From: WHSW01 sp963828755
GTDB lineage: Bacteria; Actinomycetota; Thermoleophilia; Solirubrobacterales; 70-9
Assembly: GCA_963828755.1 (NCBI GenBank)
Contig: CAWHFY010000009.1
Coordinates: 62,001 to 126,000, forward strand
Length of the DNA: 64,000 nt
Reading direction: 5' to 3'
Under the pieces are notes generated by a model. The model saw nothing but the letters and a program-made list of their open reading frames with translations, was not told where the DNA came from and ran no database searches. This document shows positions 54,283 through 61,838 of the stretch, piece after piece. Numbering within the stretch: position 1 is the first letter of the stretch; every line of letters begins with the position of its first letter. A program made the translations under genes and the position numbers.

Positions 54283-56337
54283 ATGAGTATCTTTAAACGC
54301 CGCAAGCGGGCGTTGGTCGGGGTATTGGCGCTGGCCGCAGCGGCCGCGCTGATCCCGGCGAGCGCCGCGAGCGCGGTCACGTTCCCGAACGCCTGTAAGA
54401 ACAGCGTCACGGCGAACCAGAGCCAGATCGGCGTCACGATGACCGCCAACTCGCCGGCCTCGGTTGCGCCGGGCGGGTCGGTCGCGTTGACCAACATCCA
54501 GCAGAGCGCGAACGTGCCCGGGACGATCTTCGTCGCCGGCTACAACCTCGGCCTGCTGGCGGTGGGGCCGAACACGATCCCGACCACCGTGGTGACGACG
54601 ATCGAGGGCACGAACACGGTCGAGGGGACGCAGAACACCAACGCGGTGTCGACGTCGATCTCGACCACGATCAGCGATCCCGACGGCTCGCCGGGCACCG
54701 GCGATGAGACCGGGACCGACGGCTCGTTCAGCGTCACCTACAACGACCAGACCTGGACGGCCGGGGCGAGCGGGACGATCAACTTCCGCGAGGACACGGT
54801 GCCGATCGGCGCCGGCGCGGGCGTCCTGCACACGGGCGGCGGTCAAGATCACCGCGGCGATCCAGTGGCTTCCTGACCGTCAGGTTCGGATGCAGCCCCG
54901 GCACGGTCACCGGACCCGATCCGGGCGTGGTCACGCTCGACGACCCGGCCGCCTCGTTCGCGAGCACGACGATCGCGTCCGCGCCCGTCAACCAGGCGCC
55001 GACGGCAGACGCCGGCGCTGACCAGACGGTGGCCGCGGGCGCAACCGTCAACCTCGACGGGACCGGATCGTCCGATCCCGACGCGGGCGACACGCTCGAC
55101 TACACCTGGACCCAGACCGGTGGGACCGCTGTGACGCTCACCGGAGCGGACACCGCGACCCCGAGCTTCACGGCGCCGGCAGGACCGGCGACCCTGACGT
55201 TCGAGCTCGACGGTCTGTGACCAGGAGCCGCTGTGCGACACCGACACGGTGGTGATCACGGTCGGCGAACAGCCGCCCGTAAACCAGGCGCCGACGGCAG
55301 ACGCCGGCGCTGACCAGACGGTGGCCGCGGGCGCAACCGTCAACCTCGACGGGACCGGATCGTCCGATCCCGACGCGGGCGACACGCTCGACTACACCTG
55401 GACCCAGACCGGTGGGACCGACTGTGACGCTCACCGGAGCGGACACCGCGACCCCGAGCTTCACGGCGCCGGCAGGACCGGCGACCCTGACGTTCGAGCT
55501 CACGGTCTGTGACCAGGAGCCGCTGTGCGACACCGACACGGTGGTGATCACGGTCGGCGAACAGCCGCCCGTAAACCAGGCGCCGACGGCAGACGCCGGC
55601 GCTGACCAGACGGTGGCCGCGGGCGCAACCGTCAACCTCGACGGGACCGGATCGTCCGATCCCGACGCGGGCGACACGCTCGACTACACCTGGACCCAGA
55701 CCGGTGGTGACCGCTGTGACGCTCACCGGAGCGGACACCGCGACCCCGAGCTTCACGGCGCCGGCAGGACCGGCGACCCTGACGTTCGAGCTCGACGGTC
55801 TGTGACCAGGAGCCGCTGTGCGACACCGACACGGTGGTGATCACGGTCGGCGAACAGCCGCCCGTCAACCAGGCGCCGACGGCAGACGCCGGCGATGACC
55901 AGACGGTGGCCGCGGGCGCAACCGTCAACCTCGACGGGACCGGATCGTCCGATCCCGACGCGGGCGACACGCTCGACTACACCTGGACCCAGACCGGTGG
56001 GACCGCTGTGACGCTCACCGGAGCGGACACCGCGACCCCGAGCTTCACGGCGCCGGCAGGACCGGCGACCCTGACGTTCGAGCTCACGGTCTGTGACCAG
56101 GAGCCGCTGTGCGACACCGACACGGTGGTGATCAACGTCAGCGCACCGGAGCCGCCCGAGGAGTTCAAGAACGCCGCGAAGGCGTGCAAGGCGGAGCGCG
56201 CCCTCGACCCGGAAGCGTTCAGGGAGAAGTACGGCACCAACAGGAACGGAGCGAACGCGTTCGGGAACTGCGTCTCCTCCCATTCGAGCAAGCATCGCGC
56301 CGCGAAGCGGCGGGTTCGGTCCAACAGGGCTCGTTGA
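54283..56337 (+). pseudogene. Array gene 4: secreted N-domain + 4 PKD-like repeats + Cys-containing end, frameshifted
   Basis: Starts MSIFKRRKRALVGVLALAAAAAL. The N-domain is unbroken to about 54840, then two extra bases occur (GGCGG and CAGTGGC), followed by four tandem PKD-like repeats (97 residues each: PVNQAPTADAG, SSDPDAGDTLDYTWTQTGG, TATPSFTAPAGPATLTFEL, CDQEPLCDTDTVV). Four more extra bases occur inside the repeats (six in total, divisible by three). The C-terminus (ACKAERALDPEAFREKYG ... NAFGNCVSSHSSKHRAAKRR) has two cysteines and a basic tail. Probable surface protein. Confidence 0.62.
54990..56157 (+). repeat. Four tandem 291-bp PKD-coding repeats
   Basis: AACCAGGCGCCGACGGC begins each unit at 54990, 55282, 55574 and 55867: spacings 292, 292, 293, i.e. 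291 plus one, one and two extra bases. Units are nearly identical at the DNA level, indicating very recent amplification or homogenisation. Confidence 0.85.
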
Positions 56338-56369
56338 GCCGGTAGGTCCGGAAGCGATGACGTGACAGA

Positions 56370-56396
56370 GGGCGGAGGGCCGAGGGCCCTCCGCCC
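56370..56396 (+). terminator. Stem-loop after array gene 4
   Basis: GGGCGGAGGGC / GCCCTCCGCCC stem (11 bp) with a short loop, 33 bases after the stop codon. No T-run. Confidence 0.65.
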
Positions 56397-56506
56397 CTCG
56401 TCGCGGGAGCTGGGCGAGCGCTCGGCGCTCGGTCGCCGCGGCGGATGAAAGGTCTGATCGCTCGAAGGCGTGAGCGGCCGGTCGGCGCGTCTAGCTCAGC
56501 CTGCTA

Positions 56507-56981
56507 TCAGCCTTTCAGGCAGGTCCGAAAGGCCTCCAGCTCCTTTGGGTTGCCCCGGGTGGCCGACAGGTATACGGCGCCGATCACCTCGGCTGTTCCC
56601 TTTGCGTCGAGGCTCTTACCGATGCTCTTCCCGAGCTGCATTGGCCGCCTGGGAATTCTCGAAGAAAACCGCTGCCACGCCATTTCCCTGACCGACGTCG
56701 ACCCTGACGGTTCCGATGCTGCCGAACTCGGAGCCTGGGACGCCCTCTTCGGGCGCGGGGATCACCGTCGGGTCGTATCCCGCCTTCTTCAGGCAAGCCG
56801 CAAGTTCCTCCGGGGTCTCGGCTGCGGCCGTGTTCCCGGTCCCCGACGTCGATTCAGTGGTGGTCGGTGTTGAGCTCTCCGTCGTCGTCGCGACGCTTTC
56901 CTCTCCGTCGCCGCCGCCGCACCCGCCGATGGCGAACACGAAAGCCACGCTAACGACGCCGACCAGCGGCTTCACTCGCAC
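56507..56981 (-). CDS. Lipoprotein of unknown function, one-base frameshift near 56640
   Basis: GTG 56981 follows AGGAGG. Signal helix and lipobox (VFAIGGCGGG) are followed by a Ser/Thr linker, then ETPEELAACLKKAGYDPTVIPAPEEGVPGSEFGSIGTVRVD. The frame breaks near AANA; one base over it continues KQLGKSIGKSLDAKGTAEVIGAVYLSATRGNP and ends FRTCLKG. Removing one base makes 158 codons. Two cysteines (ACLKKAG, RTCLKG) could pair. Function unknown. Confidence 0.6.
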
Positions 56982-57215
56982 TTTTCCTCCTCTTGTCTCC
57001 GGCACAACGAGGCGGATGCTACCCACGGCGACCTTCCGGGCGTCTGGTGTCCTGCCTACGGACGTGTTCAACGCAACTGATTCGCAGCATACGCGGGCGA
57101 GATCGCATGGTCCGGCGACCCTTGGACAGCCGGGAGTCCGCTGTTCCAATAGCCTGGCGTACAAGACCCGTTGATCAGCGAGATCGCCACGCGACGTCAA
57201 GAGGAGTGAAGCGAG

Positions 57216-58586
57216 ATGGGCAAGTACGCAGTCATCAACCCGGCGACCGGCGAGACGGTCAAGGAGTACCCGGACATGTCCGACGAGGAGCTCGAGGCCG
57301 CGATCGCGGCGGCTGACGACGCCCACAAGAACTGGGGCCTCCAGTCCTCGGTGGCCGAGCGTGCGGCGCTGGTCAAGAAGGTGGCGGACTTCCAGACGGA
57401 GCGGCGCGAGACGCTGGCCGAGATCATCGTTCGCGAGATGGGCAAGCCGATGGAGCAGGCGCTGGGCGAGGTCGATTTCTGCGCCGACATCTACGGCTTC
57501 TACGCCGACCGCGCGGAGGAACTGCTCGCGGACGAGCCAATCGAGTTGCTTGCCGGAGACGGGACGGCCCTGGTCCGCAAGTCGTCGGTCGGCCCGCTGG
57601 TCGGGATCATGCCGTGGAACTTCCCCTACTACCAGGTGGCACGGTTCGCCGGCCCGAATCTCGTGGTCGGCAACACGGTCCTGCTGAAGCCGGCGCATCA
57701 GTGCCCCGAGTCGGCAGAGGCGATCCAGTCGATGATGGCCGACGCCGGCTTCCCCGACGGCGCCTACCAGACGATCCTCGCCTCGAACGACCAGATCGAG
57801 AAGGCGATCGAGGATCCTCGGGTCCGGGGCGTCTCGCTGACCGGCTCCGAGCGCGCCGGCGCTGCCGTCGCCGAGATCGCGGGGCGCAACCTGAAGAAGG
57901 TCGTGCTCGAGCTCGGCGGGTCGGACCCGTTCATCCTGCTCGGCGCCGACGACATGGACGAGGCGGTCGAGGCCGCGGTCGCCGGGCGACTCGACAACAC
58001 CGGGCAGTCCTGCAACGCCGCCAAGCGGTTCATCGTCGCGGACGGACTCTACGACGACTTCCTCGAGAAGTTCAGCGAGAAGATGACCGCGACGAAGGCC
58101 GGCGATCCGACCTCCGAGGACGCCGCGATGGGGCCGCTCTCGTCGGACTCGGCCACAGCGACCCTGCAGGATCAGCTCGACCGGGCGGTCGCCCAAGGGG
58201 CCGAGGTCGTCGCCGGCGGCGACCGGGATGGCAACTTCTTCTCGAGCACTGTGCTGACCGGGATCACGCCCGACAACGACGCCTACCGCGAGGAGTTCTT
58301 CGGGCCGGTCGCGAGCGTGTACCGCGTCGGCTCCGAGGCAGAGGCGATCGAGCTCGCCAACGACACCGCGTTCGGCCTCGGCTCCTACGTGTTCTCGAAC
58401 GATCCCGAGCAGGCGCAGCGGGTCGCCGACGCCCTCGACACCGGGATGGTCTACGTCAACGGCGTCGGCCTCGACGGTGCGGAGCTGCCGTTCGGCGGCG
58501 TCAAGCGCTCGGGCTTCGGCCGCGAGCTCGGCCGCTACGGGATCGAGGAGTTCGTCAACAAGAAGCTGATCCGCGTGGTCAAGTAG
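57216..58586 (+). CDS. NAD(P)-dependent aldehyde dehydrogenase (succinate-semialdehyde type)
   Basis: 456 residues. GIMPWNFPYYQVARFAGPNLVVGNTVLLKPA, SLTGSERAGAAVA, VVLELGGSDPFIL (catalytic Glu about 230), NTGQSCNAAKRFIVA (catalytic Cys about 265) and EEFFGPVASVYRV are all standard. Closest in flavour to the GabD/Sad branch. Oxidises an aldehyde such as succinate semialdehyde. Convergent with the aldo/keto reductase. Confidence 0.9.
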   Translation: MGKYAVINPATGETVKEYPDMSDEELEAAIAAADDAHKNWGLQSSVAERAALVKKVADFQTERRETLAEIIVREMGKPMEQALGEVDFCADIYGFYADRAEELLADEPIELLAGDGTALVRKSSVGPLVGIMPWNFPYYQVARFAGPNLVVGNTVLLKPAHQCPESAEAIQSMMADAGFPDGAYQTILASNDQIEKAIEDPRVRGVSLTGSERAGAAVAEIAGRNLKKVVLELGGSDPFILLGADDMDEAVEAAVAGRLDNTGQSCNAAKRFIVADGLYDDFLEKFSEKMTATKAGDPTSEDAAMGPLSSDSATATLQDQLDRAVAQGAEVVAGGDRDGNFFSSTVLTGITPDNDAYREEFFGPVASVYRVGSEAEAIELANDTAFGLGSYVFSNDPEQAQRVADALDTGMVYVNGVGLDGAELPFGGVKRSGFGRELGRYGIEEFVNKKLIRVVK

Positions 58587-58593
58587 GGACGTC

Positions 58594-59598
58594 CTACCAC
58601 TCGCCCACGCGGGCCTCGGCCCAGAGATCGACGCCGGCCTCGTCGGCGATCAGCGAGTCGATCTCCGCCAGCTCCGAATCGCTGAGCTCGAGGTTGTCCA
58701 GGGCGGCCACGTTCTGCTCGAGCTGCTCGACTGACGACGCGCCGATCACCAGCGACGTCACCCGCTCGTCGCGGAGCGCCCAGGCGAGCGCCAGCTGCGC
58801 CAGCGTCTGGCCACGGCGGCGGGCGATCTCGCTGAGCGACCGCAGCCGGTCCACCATCGCGTCGGAGAGCCAGCCCGTGTCGAAGGTCTTGTCCTGCGCG
58901 GCGCGCGAGTCGTGCGGGATGCCGTCGAGGTAGCGATCCGTGAGCAGTCCCTGGGCGAGCGCGGTGAACCCGATCACCCCGATCCCGAGACCGGCGGCGG
59001 CGTCGAGCAGCCCCTCGGTCTCGATCCAGCGGTTGACCATCGAGTAGGAGGGCTGGTGGATCAGAAGCGGGGTACCGAGATCGGCGAGGATCGCCGCCGC
59101 CTCGCGGGTGCGCTCGGCGTCGTAAGAGGAGATCCCGACGTATAGCGCCTTGCCCGTCCGCACCGCTGCGTCGAGCGCGCCCATCGTCTCCTCGAGCGGG
59201 GTCGAGGCATCGAGCCGGTGGCTGTAGAAGATGTCGACGTAGTCGAGCCCCATCCGGGCGAGCGACTGGTCGAGCGAGGCGAGCAGGTACTTGCGCGACC
59301 CGCCGCCCTGCCCGTAGGGGCCGGGCCACATGTCCCAGCCGGCCTTGGTCGAGATCACCAGCTCGTCGCGGTAGGGCCCGAAGTCCTCCCGCATCAGGCG
59401 CCCGAAGTTGATCTCGGCGGCGCCGTAGGGCGGGCCGTAGTTGTTGGCGAGGTCGTGGTGGACGATGCCGAGGTCGAAGGCGCGCCGCGAGATCCCCCGC
59501 TGGACCTCGAACGGGCGGTCGTCGCCGAAGTTGTGCCAGTACCCGAGTGAGAGCGCCGGCAGGTCGAGACCGGAGTGGCCGGAGCGCCGGTAGAGCAT
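58594..59598 (-). CDS. Aldo/keto reductase (YghZ/Kv-beta-like)
   Basis: 334 residues. LGIVHHDLANNYGPPYGAAEINFGRLM gives the catalytic Asp and Tyr, VISTKAGWDMWPGPYGQGGGSRKYLLASLDQSLARMGLDYVDIFYSHR the Lys and His, and the C-terminal VTSLVIGASSVEQLEQNV binds NADPH. This is the AKR14-type group acting on methylglyoxal or glyceraldehyde-3-phosphate. ATG 59598 is a good start. Confidence 0.9.
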   Translation of the reverse strand: MLYRRSGHSGLDLPALSLGYWHNFGDDRPFEVQRGISRRAFDLGIVHHDLANNYGPPYGAAEINFGRLMREDFGPYRDELVISTKAGWDMWPGPYGQGGGSRKYLLASLDQSLARMGLDYVDIFYSHRLDASTPLEETMGALDAAVRTGKALYVGISSYDAERTREAAAILADLGTPLLIHQPSYSMVNRWIETEGLLDAAAGLGIGVIGFTALAQGLLTDRYLDGIPHDSRAAQDKTFDTGWLSDAMVDRLRSLSEIARRRGQTLAQLALAWALRDERVTSLVIGASSVEQLEQNVAALDNLELSDSELAEIDSLIADEAGVDLWAEARVGEW

Positions 59599-59754
59599 CC
59601 GGCCGTCATAGCGCTCCGGGTCGGCGTTGTAGCTCGACGGATCCTCCTTCGGGGTGGGGCTGGGCCAACCTCGAGACTACGAGGCCCGGCTCCGGCGCCG
59701 GCCCGTGCTCGCCGGGCGGCCCACTCCTACACGTATGGTTGACTACAAGGTCAG

Positions 59755-61299
59755 GTGAGACAGCGCGGGGGTGAGCCGAGCCGGACCGAGCGGCGCCCCG
59801 GTGCGCGCGCGGTGGCTTCGGCGCTGGTCCTGGGCGCGCTCCTGTTCGCCGGGTGCGACCTCGGCGGCGGCGACGACGGGCCCGCCGCGGCGACCTCGCC
59901 CGCGAAGGGCGAGGCGATGGACCTCGACGTGCTCGTCTACAACGTCGAGTACGGGGGCGGGCCGGACACCGACAAGGTGATCCGCAGCCTCGACGCCGAC
60001 GTGGTCGGGGTGCTCGAGTCATACGAGCGCCTGCCGACGATCGCCGAGCGGACCGGCTACCCGTACTACAACACCTCGCTCCAGCTGCTCTCGAAGTACC
60101 CGATCCTCGAGCCGTCGGGCGGCGGCGGCCTGTACGCGCTGCTGGAGGTCGAGCCCGGCTACGTCGTCCCGTTCTTCAACGAGCACCTCGACTACGTCGC
60201 GTGGGGCCCGCGTGGCCTGCGCAACGGGAACTCGGTCGCCTCCGTGATCGAGAGCGAGAACCGGGTGCGCACATCGGCGCTGGACCGTCCGATCGAGGCG
60301 ATGCGGGGGCTGATCGATGACGGTTACCCGATCTTCCTCACAGGCGACTTCAACGAGCCCTCGAGCCTCGACTACACCGGGAAGGCGGTCGGCAGCCATG
60401 AGGGAATCGACGAGCCGGTGCCGTGGCCGGTGAGCGAGAAGCTGCTCGACCTCGGGTTCCGCGACAGCTACAGGGACGCGCACCCAGATCCGGTCGCCGA
60501 GCCCGGCGTGACGCACCGCTCCGGCGAGCGCATCGACTACGTCTACGCCGCCGGCCCGTCCACGACGCGCGACAGCAAGATCGTCGGCGAGCGCGGCGGC
60601 GAGGACGTCGACATCGAGCGCGAGCCGTGGACCTCCGACCACCGCGCCGTTCTCTCGAGCTTCGAGGTGACGCCGGTGGCGATGCCGACCATGGTCGCCG
60701 TCGACGCGCGCCTGCGAACCGTCGGCGACGAGATCGCGGTGACCCACAACGTCCCGGGCTCCGACGACAACGAGGTGGCGATCGTCCCCGAGGGGGGCGA
60801 CGCCGCCGAGGCCGTCGCGACGCTGGCGGCTGCGGGTGACCGGGGCACGACGAGCTTCGAGACCGCTGGCTGGGACCCGGGCCCTTACGAGGTCGTGCTC
60901 ACGGATGGCGACGGCGCTGAGGTCGCCCGCGCGCCGTTCTACCTGCGCGACCCGAACGCCCGGCTCGCGTTGGCGACCGACAAGCGCAGCTACGAGCACG
61001 GCGAGCCGATCAGGGTCTCTTGGAGCGACGGCCCGGCCAACCGCTGGGACTGGCTCGGGGTGTACGAGGCCTCGGCCTCCGACCCCGCCGCCGACGACTA
61101 CCTGGTCTGGGCCTACTCAGCGGGCCACGCAGCCGGCACCGTCCCGCCGACGACCGACGGTGAGGCGACGCTCGGGCCCGCGAGCCAGGGCGCCTCGTGG
61201 CCGCTGCCGAGCGGCGACTACGTCGTCCACTATCTGCTCGCCGACCAGTACGAGTCCGCCGGGAGCGTGGAGTTCAGAGTTCACGGCGGCGGGGACTAG
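59755..61299 (+). CDS. Lipoprotein with endonuclease/exonuclease/phosphatase domain and C-terminal SKICH-like repeats
   Basis: 514 residues from GTG 59755, lipobox LLFAGC. The EEP domain shows MDLDVLVYNVEYGGG, ADVVGVLESYERLP, FLTGDFNEPSSLDY, RIDYVYAAG and SDHRAVLSSF, giving the Asn, Glu, Asp and DH pair of DNase I-like enzymes. Residues about 305-510 form two beta-domains; the second (YEHGEPIRVSWSDGPANRWDWLGVYEA) resembles the SKICH fold. It probably cleaves phosphoesters (nucleic acid or phospholipid headgroup) at the cell surface. Confidence 0.82.
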   Translation: MRQRGGEPSRTERRPGARAVASALVLGALLFAGCDLGGGDDGPAAATSPAKGEAMDLDVLVYNVEYGGGPDTDKVIRSLDADVVGVLESYERLPTIAERTGYPYYNTSLQLLSKYPILEPSGGGGLYALLEVEPGYVVPFFNEHLDYVAWGPRGLRNGNSVASVIESENRVRTSALDRPIEAMRGLIDDGYPIFLTGDFNEPSSLDYTGKAVGSHEGIDEPVPWPVSEKLLDLGFRDSYRDAHPDPVAEPGVTHRSGERIDYVYAAGPSTTRDSKIVGERGGEDVDIEREPWTSDHRAVLSSFEVTPVAMPTMVAVDARLRTVGDEIAVTHNVPGSDDNEVAIVPEGGDAAEAVATLAAAGDRGTTSFETAGWDPGPYEVVLTDGDGAEVARAPFYLRDPNARLALATDKRSYEHGEPIRVSWSDGPANRWDWLGVYEASASDPAADDYLVWAYSAGHAAGTVPPTTDGEATLGPASQGASWPLPSGDYVVHYLLADQYESAGSVEFRVHGGGD

Positions 61300-61479
61300 G
61301 CCGGCACGCGGGGCGCGCGCGAGTGCCGGCGCCTCGAGCGCCGGCCGGCGTCGCCGTCGCCACCCGGCAGCCCTGACCCGCAAATACGGCAGTTTCACCG
61401 TTGTTGGGGCCGTGCTTTGAGCCTAGCGTGGGCTTCGTCAGTGATCAGCCCATCCGGGCAAGCAACAAGGAGAACTCAA

Positions 61480-61767
61480 ATGGAGCTCTATGTGATTCGC
61501 CGTCGCAGCAACTGGGATGGCCCCGCGGATCTCGAGGCCGCCGCGGCACGGTCCACGGCCGAGGGAGAGAAGATGAGCGACGAGGTCCGGTGGATCCGCT
61601 CGTACGTCGTCCAGGAGGAGGACGGCAAGCTCGGCACCGTCTGCATCTACGAGGGCATCAGCCCAGAGGCGATCCGCCGCCACGCCGCGAACACCGGCAT
61701 GTCGGCCGACGAGGTCACCAAGGTCGCGGACACCGTGATCGTCCGCGAGGACCCGGTCGCCGTCTGA
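61480..61767 (+). CDS. DUF4242 (nickel-binding-like) protein
   Basis: 95 residues from ATG 61480, preceded by AAGGAGA. ELYVIRRRSNWDGPADLEAAAARS, then VRWIRSYVVQEEDGKLGTVCIYEGISPEAIRRHAANTGMSADEV matches the DUF4242 pattern with the conserved SYV and H. Small, soluble; function not established. The upstream 180 bp has a run of AT-rich sequence that may hold its promoter. Confidence 0.75.
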   Translation: MELYVIRRRSNWDGPADLEAAAARSTAEGEKMSDEVRWIRSYVVQEEDGKLGTVCIYEGISPEAIRRHAANTGMSADEVTKVADTVIVREDPVAV

Positions 61768-61838
61768 GGGCTCAGGGGAGCGTCGCCGTCGGCGGCGCTC
61801 CCCCGACCTCCGACCGAGACGGGCATAGACTCGTGTTC

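Noticed and set aside
54990..56157. CRISPR-like array
   Set aside because: Unit is 291 bp, codes for a PKD-like domain in frame, and has no spacers or cas genes.
48184..56337. Diversity-generating retroelement or phase-variable contingency loci
   Set aside because: Differences are single extra bases of all four types, not adenine substitutions or homopolymer slippage; no reverse transcriptase is present.
48184..56337. Programmed ribosomal frameshifting
   Set aside because: Too many sites, no slippery heptamers, and different sites in each paralogue.
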